From: DATIKM01 sp035477595
Lineage (GTDB): Bacteria; Armatimonadota; Chthonomonadetes; Chthonomonadales; CAJBBX01
Assembly: GCA_035477595.1 (NCBI GenBank)
Contig: DATIKM010000142.1
Span: 1 to 64,000 of the forward strand
Direction: 5' to 3'
Length of the DNA stretch: 64,000 nt
A program made the translations under genes and the position numbers. Position 1 is the stretch's first letter; each line of letters opens with the position of its first letter. The notes beneath the pieces are model-generated. The model saw only the letters and a list, made by a program, of their open reading frames with translations. It made no database searches and was not told the origin of the DNA. Positions 50,528-60,375 of this stretch are shown here, piece by piece.

Positions 50528-51565
50528 TCAGCGTGTGAGCGTGACCTTCGTAAGTCCCCTCGGCGAGTCCGGGTTGGCGCCGCGCACCCGCGACAGGTGG
50601 CACGCGAAGAGCTGTCCGGCGACCACATAGACGAGCGGGCTCAGCAGCTCGTCCACGCTTACCGGCACCTCGATCGGCACGGTCGCGAGCTGCAGGATCT
50701 CCGGCTCACTGGACACTACGACCGTCTCGGCGCCCCTGTGGCGCACAGTCAGGGCCAGCTCCAGCATAAACGGGTACGCGCGGCCGGGCGGCGCGTACAG
50801 CATGCAGGGGAAGCCATCGGACACCATCGCGATAGGCCCGTGCAGGAAGTCGGCGCCCGAATACGGCTTCGCCACCACATAGCAGGTTTCGGTCAGCTTC
50901 AGCGCCGCCTCCAGCGCGGTGGCCTGGTTGACGCCCCGCGCGAGGACGGCGCACTCCTGCATGTACCGGTACCGCTGCACGATCTGTTGCACGCGCTCCT
51001 CGACCGGCAGGCACGCCCGCATCGTCTCGGCTACGGTCGTGAGGCCCGCGGCGAGTTCCCTATGGTCGGCAAGCGTGGCAGCGAGCAGCGCTACGACCGC
51101 GAGCGCAGTCGTGTAGGTCTTAGTGGCGGCGACTGCGCGCTCCTCGCCGGCGTGGCAGAGCAGCACGTGGTCGCTCACCTGCGTAATGGGCGACGTCCCA
51201 TCGTTCGTGATGCAGGCCGTCAGGGCGCCAGCAGACCGGGCTGCCGAGAGCACCTGCACCACGTCGGTTCCCCTACCCGACTGCGAAATCCCAATGACCA
51301 GCGTGTGGGAGAGGGACGGCCGCGCGTCATAGAGCGTGTAGACAGATGGAGCGCACAGCGCAACCGGCATGCCCGAGACGATCTCGATGAGGTACTTCGC
51401 GTAAGTGGCAGCGTTGTCGGAAGTGCCGCGCGCTGCGATGACGGCGAAGCGGACGTCTCGGTCCCGTATGGCCCTGGCCAGCGCCTGGGCGCTGCCGCGC
51501 TCTGTGGCGAGGGCGCGCTCCACCCAGTCGGGCTGCTCCTTGATCTCACTCAGCATGACGGGCAT
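50528..51565 (-). CDS. double-SIS-domain sugar isomerase (GlmS C-terminus-like)
   Basis: 345 residues, with two SIS domains and no glutaminase. MLSEIKEQPDWVERAL, FAVIAARGTSDNAATY, GISQSGRGTDVVQVL (sugar-phosphate loop), and the second-domain ALKLTETCYVVAKPYSGADF, LHGPIAMV, are all like the GlmS isomerase half or AgaS/FrlB-type deglycases. Without a glutaminase it may use free ammonia, deaminate an amino sugar, or simply bind a regulator. The adjacent mtlD supports a hexose-phosphate role. The start could be at Met1 or Met4. Confidence 0.88.
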   Translation of the reverse strand: MPVMLSEIKEQPDWVERALATERGSAQALARAIRDRDVRFAVIAARGTSDNAATYAKYLIEIVSGMPVALCAPSVYTLYDARPSLSHTLVIGISQSGRGTDVVQVLSAARSAGALTACITNDGTSPITQVSDHVLLCHAGEERAVAATKTYTTALAVVALLAATLADHRELAAGLTTVAETMRACLPVEERVQQIVQRYRYMQECAVLARGVNQATALEAALKLTETCYVVAKPYSGADFLHGPIAMVSDGFPCMLYAPPGRAYPFMLELALTVRHRGAETVVVSSEPEILQLATVPIEVPVSVDELLSPLVYVVAGQLFACHLSRVRGANPDSPRGLTKVTLTR

Positions 51566-51593
51566 CGGCCTGGCTCCTCTTCCTCCGCGCGGG

Positions 51594-52769
51594 CTAAGCC
51601 CCATGCCGTGCGGCCGCATCGTAAGCCGCGCGCACCTGGCTGGCCAGAGGCTCGCCCGGCTCGATGCCGGACACGGCGACCATCGCCGCCTCCAGCCCCT
51701 CGTCAACGATCCGCCGCTGGAGCTCGACCGCAGCCGGATCCTCCTCCGCAGCAAAGCGATAGGCCGCGCCGATGACGTCGGCTACCGCAGTCGGATCGAC
51801 ATCCTGCGACTGGCACAGACGCGCTGCGCCGACGAGCCGGTCGTCGGGCGCCAGCTTTCGGATCGGATCGCGCGCCAGCCGGTAGCAGGTGTCTCCCAGA
51901 TCGACGTTGGCGAACCGGCGCAGCAGGTCCTCCACGTGCTTGCGGTGATCGTCGGGGTCCATGTCAAACCGACGGACGAGGGCTTCGCCGGTGGCTGCGA
52001 GCACCTCGCGCAGATGCCCTCCGATGCGAGAGTCGGCCAGCGCCTCGTAGCCGTAAGCCAGGCCCCGCAGGTGGCCGAGGTAGCCCAGCGTCGCATGGCC
52101 GCAGTTGTGTGCGAAGAGCTTGCGCGCCTCATAGGCGCCGAAGTTGGTCACCGGCCGGACCCCATCGATCGGCGGCAGCGCGCCCGCAATGGCCGTGGCG
52201 TCGACGGGAAGCTGCCTGTAGCTCTCGACCCGGACCTCGAGGAGGGCTGCGCCCGCGGATCCGGCGGGCACCTGGATCGGCACCATCCGGCTCACGACCG
52301 CCTGCACGAACCCAGCGTCGGCGAGGATTGCGTCGCGCTCGCCAGGTGGAAGGTGGGTTGCCACCAGACCGCGCAGGTACCGGCCGGCGCCGTGCAGGTT
52401 CTCGCAGACCATCACGTTCAGGGGCCCATTGCCGCGCTGGCGGCGCTCCACAAGCCCCGCGGCGATCGCCGGGGCGATGTGGGGCAGGGCGCTCGCGCCC
52501 ACCGCCGTCGATGCGACCGCGCAGGAGGACAGCTCCCGGGCGACCGCCTCGAGGTTCCGACCGTTGATTGCTCGCACGCCGCGAATGGGGACGTCGCATG
52601 CGTCCGGACCGACGATGCGGATCGTGTAGGCGCCCTCAGCGTTCAGGGCATCAACGACGTCGGGCGCGACATCCACGAAGACGACGTCGAAGCCGCTCTC
52701 GTGGAAGAGCTGAGCAATGAAGCCCCGACCGATGTTGCCTGCGCCGAACTGGACGGCGGTGTGGTGCAT
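51594..52769 (-). CDS. mtlD: mannitol-1-phosphate 5-dehydrogenase
   Basis: 391 residues. VQFGAGNIGRGFIAQLF is the NAD site of the MtlD/uronate dehydrogenase family. VMVCENLHGAGRYL, VVSRMVPIQ, KLFAHNCGHATLGYLGHL (catalytic Lys and neighbours) and a helical C-terminal domain complete it. It interconverts mannitol 1-phosphate and fructose 6-phosphate. No mannitol PTS gene is visible in the window, so it may serve osmolyte synthesis or use another entry route. It sits between cdd and the SIS gene. Confidence 0.93.
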   Translation of the reverse strand: MHHTAVQFGAGNIGRGFIAQLFHESGFDVVFVDVAPDVVDALNAEGAYTIRIVGPDACDVPIRGVRAINGRNLEAVARELSSCAVASTAVGASALPHIAPAIAAGLVERRQRGNGPLNVMVCENLHGAGRYLRGLVATHLPPGERDAILADAGFVQAVVSRMVPIQVPAGSAGAALLEVRVESYRQLPVDATAIAGALPPIDGVRPVTNFGAYEARKLFAHNCGHATLGYLGHLRGLAYGYEALADSRIGGHLREVLAATGEALVRRFDMDPDDHRKHVEDLLRRFANVDLGDTCYRLARDPIRKLAPDDRLVGAARLCQSQDVDPTAVADVIGAAYRFAAEEDPAAVELQRRIVDEGLEAAMVAVSGIEPGEPLASQVRAAYDAAARHGA

Positions 52770-52793
52770 GGGCGGCTCCAGGGGCCTCGTTGG

Positions 52794-53195
52794 TCAGCGC
52801 GGAAGGCGGAACGGGTGTGGGAGCAGATCGGCCAGCCGGTGCACGCGGCGCTCGCCGATCCCCGCAGCACAGACGACCTCCAGGTCATCGCGACCGAACT
52901 CGGCGAGCCATTGCCGGCACGCACCGCAAGGCGTCCCATCGGGCCCCGCCTCGCTGACGACGACCACCGCGCGGACGGACGTGCGCCCGGCGGCGATGGC
53001 GCGCGCGATAGCCGAGCGCTCGGCGCAGAGCGAGAGGCCGTAGGAGGCGCTCTCCACATTGCAGCCTGCGTACACCGTGTCGTCGTCCGCTACCACAGCG
53101 GCGCCCACGCGGAACCCGCTGTATGGCGCGTACGCGTGCCGCCGCGCCTCTGCCGCGACCAGCACGAGCGCTTCCACCTCGGGGTCCGAGAGCAC
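52794..53195 (-). CDS. cdd: cytidine deaminase
   Basis: 133 residues. AYAPYSGFRVGAAV, GCNVESASYGLSLCAERSAI (zinc Cys plus catalytic Glu) and TPCGACRQWLAEFG (two further zinc Cys) form the complete tetrameric CDA signature. It deaminates cytidine and deoxycytidine in pyrimidine salvage. It starts 4 bases after mutS2 stops and precedes mtlD by 24 bases, so it is part of a long operon. Confidence 0.96.
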   Translation of the reverse strand: MLSDPEVEALVLVAAEARRHAYAPYSGFRVGAAVVADDDTVYAGCNVESASYGLSLCAERSAIARAIAAGRTSVRAVVVVSEAGPDGTPCGACRQWLAEFGRDDLEVVCAAGIGERRVHRLADLLPHPFRLPR

Positions 53196-53199
53196 GCGC

Positions 53200-55563
53200 C
53201 TACTCCTTGAAGGTCACCACCGTTGCACCGTCGCCGCCCTCGCCATCCTCACCATCGCGAAACCCGGCGACGACGGGATGGGTCTTGAGGCATTCCCGCA
53301 CGAAGCGGCGCAGGGCACCCGTGCCGCGCCCATGGATGATGCGCGCCTGCTGGATGCCGGCCGCGTAAGCGTCGTCGATGTACTTCTCCAGCAGGGGCGC
53401 CGCCTCATCGACCCGCATGGCGCGGATCGATATCTCGGGGGCGATGTGGATTGCTCTGCGCATCGCGATCTCGGCGGCGCCCGTTCGCTGTGCCGTCGCC
53501 GGCTCGCGGGCTGGCGTCCGCGCGGGACGGAGTACGTCTAAGGGCAACGTGGCGCGCATCGCCCCGATCTGCACGATCGCGACGCCTCCGGCAGGCTCCT
53601 CGAGAAGCGATCCCTCGGTCCCGAGCGAGATGATGTGGACCCGATCGCCGCGACAGAACGCGTAGCCTCCGGGAGGCGGGGCCGGCTCGATGTCCGGCTC
53701 GGGTGTCGCGAGGGCCTCGCTCGTCTCGCTCCGAAGCTCCGCGAGCCGGCGGCGCGCGGTAGCGCCCTTGCGCTGCCCACGGTTCATCTTCCGCAACTCG
53801 GCGAGGATGTTCTCTGCCTTCTCGGAGGCGCGGCGAACGACCTGGCGAGCCTCCTCCTCCGCCTCGCGCCGAATCGACCGCTGCACGTCCGCCACCTGCC
53901 GGGCACGCGCCTCGTAGTCGGACCGAGCGGACACCGCCTCACGCAGGGCGACCGCCGCGTCCCGCTCCATCTCGTGTGTGCGGGCGCGGCTGGCCTCGAT
54001 CCCCTGCAGCACCTCAGCCATGCTCTGATCGCGGCGCGACAGTAGCGAGCGCGCCTCCTCGACGAGCTCCTCCGGGAGCCCCAGCCGGCCCGCGATGTAG
54101 AACGCGTGCGAGCTGCCCGGCACCCCGAGGAGCAGGCGATACGTGGGCCGCAGCGTGTCGCGGTCGAACTCCACGGCCGCGTTCTCGATGCCCTGCTTGA
54201 GGTAGGCGAACTCCTTGAGCTCACCGTAGTGGGTCGTTGCGATCACGCGCGCGCCCCGCCGCTGCATCTCGGTGAGCACCGCTTTGGCGAGCGCCGCGCC
54301 TTCCGCCGGGTCCGTACCCGCGCCCACCTCGTCGAGCAGCACCAGCGCGCTCGGGCCGATCGACGACACGATGCGCACGATGTTGCGGAGGTGCGCCGAG
54401 AAGGTCGAGAGCGACTGCTGAATGTCCTGCTCGTCGCCGATGTCGGCGAAGACCTGTTCGAAGATGGCCATCTCCGACGAGGCCGCAGCGGGCGTCTGCA
54501 GGCCGGCCTGCGCCATGAGGGTCAGCAGGCCGACCGTCTTGAGCGCAACCGTCTTGCCCCCCGTGTTGGGCCCGGTCACCAGCAGCACGCTGAAGCGGTC
54601 GCCGATCTCCACGTCGACCGGCACGACGTCGCCGGTAAGTAGCGGATGGCGTGCCGCCACCAGACGGACCTTGCCGTCGCGGTTCAGGGCCGGCTCTTCG
54701 GCCTGCATCGCCTCGGCGAGCACGGCCTTGGCGTTCGCAAGGTCGAGGTTCGCCGCGATGCCCACGAGCGCGCGCAGATCGTCCGCCGCGTTGCCCACCA
54801 TGGCCGTCAGGCGCGCGAGGATACGGCCGATCTCCTGCTCCTCCCGGACCTGCAGCTCCTTGAGCTCGTTGCCCAGGTCGATGCAGGGGCCCGGCTCCAT
54901 GAACACCGTTGCGCCCGACGAGCTGGCATCGTGGACGATGCCTCCGAACTGGCTGCGGTACTCAGACTTCACGGGTATGCAGTACCGGCCTTCCCGCAGC
55001 GTGACGATGGGCTCCTGGATGTAGGCACGGTAGCGCTCACTGGCCACGATGGAGTTCAGACGGTCGAGTAGGCGACCGTGCGCCACCTTGCGGCCCGCGC
55101 GGATGCGTGCGAGCTCGGGCGTGGCGGTGTCGCGCATCTCGCCGGACCCCGATATGCACTCGCCTACGCGCACCTCGATGTTCGGCGGTTGCGGCATGTT
55201 GCCGGCGATCTCCGCGAGCAGCGAGCAGCGTTCCTGCTGTCGCAGCAGGAAGGTGCGGAGCCTGCGTGCCGCGCTGCAGGTCTGCGCCACGTCCAGCAGT
55301 TCCTGGGGTACAAGGACCTGCCCGATGGACGCGCGTTCGATGGCGTCGCGGATGTCGCGAATGCCGCCCAGGGGCATCCCCGAGCCGTGGTCCCGCAGCC
55401 AGCGCGCCTCCCGCGTCTCCTGCAACCGCCGCGCAATCACCTCCGGGTACGCCGTTGGCACGAGCGCAAGCGCGGCCTCGCGGCCCATCGCATGGGATGT
55501 GTGGGCGGCGAGGCGTTCGACGACCCGGTCGAACTCCAGAACCCTGAGGGTGTGGGCGTCCAC
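53200..55563 (-). CDS. mutS2: MutS2 family ATPase with C-terminal Smr domain
   Basis: 787 residues from GTG 55563 behind CGGAG. The first 300 residues carry LEFDRVVERLAAHTSH and the clamp/core helices. GPNTGGKTVALKTVGLL is the Walker A loop; LVLLDEVGAGTDPAEGAAL is Walker B with the signature. After a long charged coiled coil, a KOW-like segment and the Smr domain (RIIHGRGTGALRRFV) end the protein. MutS2 lacks the mismatch-reading domain of MutS and works in recombination control or ribosome rescue. It leads the run to cdd, mtlD and beyond. Confidence 0.96.
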   Translation of the reverse strand: MDAHTLRVLEFDRVVERLAAHTSHAMGREAALALVPTAYPEVIARRLQETREARWLRDHGSGMPLGGIRDIRDAIERASIGQVLVPQELLDVAQTCSAARRLRTFLLRQQERCSLLAEIAGNMPQPPNIEVRVGECISGSGEMRDTATPELARIRAGRKVAHGRLLDRLNSIVASERYRAYIQEPIVTLREGRYCIPVKSEYRSQFGGIVHDASSSGATVFMEPGPCIDLGNELKELQVREEQEIGRILARLTAMVGNAADDLRALVGIAANLDLANAKAVLAEAMQAEEPALNRDGKVRLVAARHPLLTGDVVPVDVEIGDRFSVLLVTGPNTGGKTVALKTVGLLTLMAQAGLQTPAAASSEMAIFEQVFADIGDEQDIQQSLSTFSAHLRNIVRIVSSIGPSALVLLDEVGAGTDPAEGAALAKAVLTEMQRRGARVIATTHYGELKEFAYLKQGIENAAVEFDRDTLRPTYRLLLGVPGSSHAFYIAGRLGLPEELVEEARSLLSRRDQSMAEVLQGIEASRARTHEMERDAAVALREAVSARSDYEARARQVADVQRSIRREAEEEARQVVRRASEKAENILAELRKMNRGQRKGATARRRLAELRSETSEALATPEPDIEPAPPPGGYAFCRGDRVHIISLGTEGSLLEEPAGGVAIVQIGAMRATLPLDVLRPARTPAREPATAQRTGAAEIAMRRAIHIAPEISIRAMRVDEAAPLLEKYIDDAYAAGIQQARIIHGRGTGALRRFVRECLKTHPVVAGFRDGEDGEGGDGATVVTFKE

Positions 55564-55698
55564 GCGCGTTACTCCGGGCGGCGGCGGGCCCGCGAAGGAG
55601 GTGGCGCCCGCGCTACGGAACGCAAGGCGCCACCCAAGTGTAGCACGCCTGCGGGATGCGGGCAACGCGACGCCGGCTCCCGCGCACATGGCCAGGCG

Positions 55699-57084
55699 CT
55701 ACTCCGGCAGCGGCCGACCACGCGTCTCCGGTGCGACGATGAGTCCGACGAGGCCGATGGCATAGACGCACGCCACGATCGATGCCGCCGTGCGCAGCCC
55801 TGCGCTTGGATCGCCCGGCACGTCGAATGCGGCCGCGAGCCGGCCGAGCGTGTACGGCGCGAACGCGGCCAGGAGGCGCGCCGCGTTGTAGCAGATCCCG
55901 ACACCGGTGGCTCGCAGCCGTGTTGGGAAGAGCTCAGGGAAGTAGATGGCGTAGGCCGCGAACGGGGGCAGCGTGAGGAAGCCGAGCTGGAAGAGCAGCA
56001 GATAGGCCGACACGGGGTCGTGTAGGAACCGGAACGTCGCCTGCACCGAGAAGAAGGCGCCCACGAACACGATCGCCATCGCGGGCCGCCGGCCGATGCG
56101 CTCGCACAGCAGGGCGCATGCGAACATGCCCAGCCCCGCGCCGATCATCTGCAGCAGGAAGCCCACGCTCTTGTACACGTTCACGCGCCGGGTGATCTCC
56201 GCAGCCTGTTGGGCCTCCGGAAGCGCGAGGACCTCGGGGGCGCGACTCACCAGGGGTCGGAACGCATCTGTCACGAGGTCCGGCGAGAAGAACCCAATGC
56301 CCCAGGCGCCGCCGACCCCCGCAGTGGCAAGCAGCACGCCGGCAATCGTGTGCCGGCGCAGCGTCGGCTCACGGAACAGGTCCGACATCCGGCCCAGCTC
56401 GCGATTGCCGCCCTCGCGCTGCGCCACCTCGCGCGCCTGTTGCCACTTCTCCGGCTCCTTCAGCGAGCGCCTGATCCAGACCACGAGCAGCGCCGGGAGA
56501 GCGCCAACCGCGAATACCCATCGCCAGCTCGTGGCGCTCAGAACAAGCGATACGAGCGCGGCACAGATGTTACCCACCGCCGAAAGCGACTGAAGCACCC
56601 CGAGCGCCATTGGCCGCGACCGGTTCGGCCAGACCTCGGCCACCAGGGATGCGCCTGCCGCGAACTCGCCACCGACCCCGAGCGCCACCATGAAGCGGCA
56701 GAAGGCGTACTGCATCGGGGTCTGCACGAGTCCATTGAGGCCTGTGAAGAGCGCGTAGATGAGGATGGTGATCATCATGGTGCGGGTTCGGCCGATCCGA
56801 TCACCGAGGATGCCGAAGATGAACCCGCCGGCCGCCCACCCGAGCAGGAAGACGGCCGTGAGCTGCCCGCCTACAATCCGGGCCACGGTGTCGAGCTGGT
56901 CGGCTGGGACTTCGTCCCTGAGGATGTCCTTCACGGAGACGGCGCGCGTGAGGCTGAAGAGGTGTTGGTCGAACGTGTCGAACATCCAGCCAAGAGCGGC
57001 GATGACCAGCACGAGCCACGCGTAGCGCGACACGCCCTGGTACCACCGCAGAGGCTGCTGGCCAGTGGGATCGGTTTCCGTCAT
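55699..57084 (-). CDS. MFS transporter, sialate/aromatic-acid-type
   Basis: 461 residues with about 12 hydrophobic helices. LGWMFDTFDQHLFSL in helix 1 and GILGDRIGRTRTM after helix 2 (the MFS loop 2-3 motif), then FMVALGVGGEFAAGASLVAE are typical of the sialate:H+ or 4-hydroxybenzoate symporter branch. A long periplasmic loop (DAFRPLVSRAPEVLALPEAQ and more) lies before helix 7. It imports a small organic acid or sugar acid. It is followed by the PmoA-like gene on its left... reading order on the minus strand is PmoA-like, then transporter, 55 bases apart. Confidence 0.9.
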   Translation of the reverse strand: MTETDPTGQQPLRWYQGVSRYAWLVLVIAALGWMFDTFDQHLFSLTRAVSVKDILRDEVPADQLDTVARIVGGQLTAVFLLGWAAGGFIFGILGDRIGRTRTMMITILIYALFTGLNGLVQTPMQYAFCRFMVALGVGGEFAAGASLVAEVWPNRSRPMALGVLQSLSAVGNICAALVSLVLSATSWRWVFAVGALPALLVVWIRRSLKEPEKWQQAREVAQREGGNRELGRMSDLFREPTLRRHTIAGVLLATAGVGGAWGIGFFSPDLVTDAFRPLVSRAPEVLALPEAQQAAEITRRVNVYKSVGFLLQMIGAGLGMFACALLCERIGRRPAMAIVFVGAFFSVQATFRFLHDPVSAYLLLFQLGFLTLPPFAAYAIYFPELFPTRLRATGVGICYNAARLLAAFAPYTLGRLAAAFDVPGDPSAGLRTAASIVACVYAIGLVGLIVAPETRGRPLPE

Positions 57085-57139
57085 GGGCTCGGCTCCCTGG
57101 CGGCGCTGTGTTATGGTGCGATGGTTGTGGCGGTGGGTG

Positions 57140-58381
57140 CTACCTCCGGTAGGGGGCGACAGAAACGGTCGGCGGGTCGATGTACGCGGCCCACATGCCA
57201 GCCACGTCCGCCTCGGCGGTGGTACCGGCGCGCAGATACAGCCGGTAGCGGAACGCCATCACCCCGCCGGCCGGCAGGCTGACCTCGCCCGCTCCCGAGG
57301 GCAGCGACCGGTCGAAGTCGTGAAGGCCGAACGGGTTGGCCGCGAACAGGCCGTAGTCCCGCACGTGCCAGTAGGTCGGGTGGCGCAGGTTGTCCGGGTG
57401 GTCGAAAATGGCGATGCCCACGGTCTGCCCGTCAACAGGGCCGTGGTAGTCGACCCACGCGGCCCGCTTGCCCCAGGCGGCAGCGTCCCGGAGACCCGTC
57501 GACGCCTCGATGCGGCCCAGGTTCGCTCCGCCGCGGACGCGCATCGTGTCGGCAACCCGGACGGCGAACGTGCCCTCCTTGGTGTCGCCCAGACGGAGCG
57601 GGCCCTCCGACGCCCTCAGAACGAGGGCGAAGTCCATGATCCGTCCGGTGGTCGTGCGGAACACGGTCACCACGCGCTCGTCCGTCGCCACTCTGCGTCC
57701 ATCTGGGCCGACCCAGTCCGTCGCCGACCGGAACCCCCCGAAGACCGGTCCGCTGATCACCTCATGGTAGCGTGTGTGCACGGTCTTGCCGCGCTGGCCC
57801 GTCTCGGTCCAGAAGTCCACGCCGTTCACCGACCCGTGCGCGAACCACAGACCCCGCTGGTGCACATGGTCGCGGCTCTCGCCGGGGACCTCGGCCATGG
57901 GCCACTGGCGCGTCAGGCGCTGCCCGCCCGGCGCCAACAGAGGGTGGAAGTAGGGTTTGGTGGGGCCCGTCGTGGTGTCGTAGACGGTGAACGGCGCGCC
58001 ATCGACGGTGATCGACACGTTGTTGCCCGTCCGCGTGGCGAGAACCCCTCCAGGCTCCGGTCGTGCCGCGCGACGGTGCCAGGTCAGAAGGTACTCGCGG
58101 CTCTCGCCCTTCCTCAGTCCGCTGACAATGAACGCGACCTGAACCTCGTCTGCATCCGGTGACACGCGGCGCCCTTGCGCCGGTACGGGCTGGCCGTCCA
58201 GCGTCATCGTCACGCTCCGGGCACCGCGAGGCGCTCGGATAGACGCCACCACCGGCGTCTCCCGATAGTCGCGGTTCGGGGCAGAGACCGTCACCCGGAG
58301 ATGGGGCGTGGTGGCGCCGGCGGGCCAGACGGCGCCGGCGGCTAAGAGGGCGGCCGGCGCCGCGAGACAGGTGGCGCGCAT
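57140..58381 (-). CDS. exported PmoA-like (DUF6807) protein
   Basis: 413 residues from ATG 58381 behind AACGGAGG. The signal peptide (MRATCLAAPAALLAAG) is followed by an N-terminal beta domain and then the DUF6807 core: TTTGPTKPYFHPLLAPGGQ, DHVHQRGLWFAHGSVNGVDF, GIAIFDHPDNLRHPTYWHVR, GLFAANPFG. Despite the database name 'PmoA', such proteins are unrelated to methane monooxygenase; they look like sugar-binding or sugar-modifying exported proteins. It lies between folP and the transporter. Confidence 0.88.
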   Translation of the reverse strand: MRATCLAAPAALLAAGAVWPAGATTPHLRVTVSAPNRDYRETPVVASIRAPRGARSVTMTLDGQPVPAQGRRVSPDADEVQVAFIVSGLRKGESREYLLTWHRRAARPEPGGVLATRTGNNVSITVDGAPFTVYDTTTGPTKPYFHPLLAPGGQRLTRQWPMAEVPGESRDHVHQRGLWFAHGSVNGVDFWTETGQRGKTVHTRYHEVISGPVFGGFRSATDWVGPDGRRVATDERVVTVFRTTTGRIMDFALVLRASEGPLRLGDTKEGTFAVRVADTMRVRGGANLGRIEASTGLRDAAAWGKRAAWVDYHGPVDGQTVGIAIFDHPDNLRHPTYWHVRDYGLFAANPFGLHDFDRSLPSGAGEVSLPAGGVMAFRYRLYLRAGTTAEADVAGMWAAYIDPPTVSVAPYRR

Positions 58382-58394
58382 CGGATACCTCCGT

Positions 58395-59282
58395 TCAGTG
58401 GACAGCGGCAGCAGATGGTCTGGGCGGTGATGGCCAGCCGCGCACCACGGCGTCCGCCACGCGCGCAACCCGCACCATGGCGCGCACGTCATGGACGCGG
58501 ACGATGGCGACGCCATGCGCGACCGCCAGGGCGACCAGGGCGGCCGAGCCTTCCAGCCGCTCCTCGGGCGGCAGTCCGCCCAGGACCTCGCCGATGGTGC
58601 TCTTGCGCGAGGGTCCCAGCAGCACCGGGTACCCGAGATCGGCGACCTCCCGCAGCCGGCGCACGATCTCCAGGTTGTGTGCGGCGCGTTTGCCGAACCC
58701 GAAGCCGGGGTCGAGGACGATGCGCTCCCGCCCGACGCCGGCATCCTCCGCCGCCCTAGCGCGCTGCGCCAGATAGGCGCACACGTCGGCCACCACGTCG
58801 CCGTAGGTCGGGTTACGTTGCATGGTGCGCGGCTCGCCCTGCATGTGCATGAGGCACACCGCCGAGCCAGACTCCGCCACGACACGGGCCATCGCGGGGT
58901 CGGCCGTCAGCGCCGTGATGTCGTTGACCATCGCGGCGCCGGCGTCGATCGCGCGGCGCGCTACCTCGGCCTTCGCCGTGTCGATAGAGACTGGTGCGAG
59001 GGCCGAGCGCGCGATGCGCCGAACGACGCCGACCGTGCGCGCGATCTCCTCGCCTACCGTGACGGGCTCGGCGCCCGGCCGGCTGCTCTCGCCGCCCACG
59101 TCGATGATGTCCGCGCCCTCTTCCGCCAGCCGTTCGGCCTGGCGGAGGGCAGCTCCTTCGCTCGTGTGGCGGCCGCCGTCGTAGAACGAGTCGGGCGTCA
59201 CGTTCAGCACGCCCATCACGAGGGTGCGCTCACGCCGCCGCGCCGAGTCGAGTAACGCCTGAAGCCGTTGCGACGCGCTCAA
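58395..59282 (-). CDS. folP: dihydropteroate synthase
   Basis: 295 residues. LVMGVLNVTPDSFYDGG, ADIIDVGGESSRPGAEPV, PVSIDTAKAEVARRAIDAG, VNDITALTADP, VLDPGFGFGKRAAHNLEI, and LGPSRKSTIGEVLG give the complete TIM-barrel active site for pterin pyrophosphate and p-aminobenzoate. It makes 7,8-dihydropteroate in folate synthesis. No other folate gene is adjacent. The 20-residue C-terminal end is Pro/Ser-rich and not conserved. Confidence 0.96.
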   Translation of the reverse strand: MSASQRLQALLDSARRRERTLVMGVLNVTPDSFYDGGRHTSEGAALRQAERLAEEGADIIDVGGESSRPGAEPVTVGEEIARTVGVVRRIARSALAPVSIDTAKAEVARRAIDAGAAMVNDITALTADPAMARVVAESGSAVCLMHMQGEPRTMQRNPTYGDVVADVCAYLAQRARAAEDAGVGRERIVLDPGFGFGKRAAHNLEIVRRLREVADLGYPVLLGPSRKSTIGEVLGGLPPEERLEGSAALVALAVAHGVAIVRVHDVRAMVRVARVADAVVRGWPSPPRPSAAAVH

Positions 59283-59344
59283 GGACCCTCCCTCGCGCCC
59301 GTCGCCGCGGTGCGACCGGCGGCCCCCTCCAGGTTGATGGCGGG

Positions 59345-60148
59345 CTAGTGGTAGACGCGCAGGTGGGCGAGGTGTTGGGCGCGCTCAAGGGCTTCGCAGC
59401 ACCAGTCGCTCAGCGCCCGGCGCCCGGCGTCGCTGAGGAAGAACCCGCGCTCCTCGACTGCCTGGTCGAGGTCCTGCAGGAGTCGCACGCGGAAGCCGGC
59501 GTCCACCTCGCACAGTGCGACGATCTGGCCTATCTGGAAGCCATCCAGCGCTTCGAGTTGCTCGCGCGCACCGTCCGCCATGTCTTCTTCGGGCGCCATC
59601 TGCAGCACCCGCTGGAACTCGATGACGGCCAATCGGACAGCGCCCTGGTGCTGGCAGAGCAATGCCTTCTTGAAGCGATGGGCAGGGTCCTGCGGGTCGA
59701 GACGTATGAGGTCGTTGGCGACGCGCACGGCCGCCTGCACGTCGCCCATGCCGATATAGGCAGCGCCCAGAGCGTCCCGTGCGGGCAGGTGCCGTGGAGC
59801 CACCCGCAGCAGCTCCTGGCTGGCATGCGCGGCGCTTGCGTAGTCGCGCGCTTCGAGGTGCAGGGCAATCAGAGCTTCGCGTGCAGAAATGCGCTCGGGG
59901 AACTCCGCGATGGCCGTCTCCGCGGCGGAGAGTGCACGTGTGAACTGCTGTTGTGTTCGGTAGAGGCGCGCCAGTCGCAGGAAGCAGGTGTACCGGTCCG
60001 CCCCGTTGCGCATCGCCTCCTGCACCACGTCGATCGCCTCATCGACGTGGCCGAGCCGCGCGAGCCTGTCCGCCTTGCGCAGCGCCCGGATACCGCGGTG
60101 CGAGCTGGAAGCGGCGGTCCGCCCGGGGTTTGCATTGCCGAAGGGCAT
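59345..60148 (-). CDS. TPR-repeat protein
   Basis: 267 residues with at least five tetratricopeptide-like units between about residues 20 and 190 (for example KADRLARLGHVDEAIDVVQE, LARLYRTQQQFTRALSAAET, ALGAAYIGMGDVQAAVRVAN). The C-terminal 70 residues are helical and not TPR. There is no signal peptide. It acts as a protein-protein adaptor; the partner is unknown. The 227 bases upstream, shared with divergent fumarase, show only a weak -10-like TATGCT near the fumarase side. Confidence 0.82.
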   Translation of the reverse strand: MPFGNANPGRTAASSSHRGIRALRKADRLARLGHVDEAIDVVQEAMRNGADRYTCFLRLARLYRTQQQFTRALSAAETAIAEFPERISAREALIALHLEARDYASAAHASQELLRVAPRHLPARDALGAAYIGMGDVQAAVRVANDLIRLDPQDPAHRFKKALLCQHQGAVRLAVIEFQRVLQMAPEEDMADGAREQLEALDGFQIGQIVALCEVDAGFRVRLLQDLDQAVEERGFFLSDAGRRALSDWCCEALERAQHLAHLRVYH

Positions 60149-60375
60149 AAGGCCGTCCGTCCTTTAGGTGGCGCCTGAGCGGGGAATAGGCACGTCTGGG
60201 TTCGCGCATCCACCGCTTCGCGGCGCTGCTTCCGCAGTCTACCCGACAATTCCTGCGGTGGCCACCCCCGATTCGCGGTGCTCTGCAGACGCTGTGGAGG
60301 CGGGCGCCGGAAGCCCGCGCCGTCGAGCATCAGGTATGCTGAGGCGTGCGCGCGCGGCGCGCCAGAGGAGCGGCC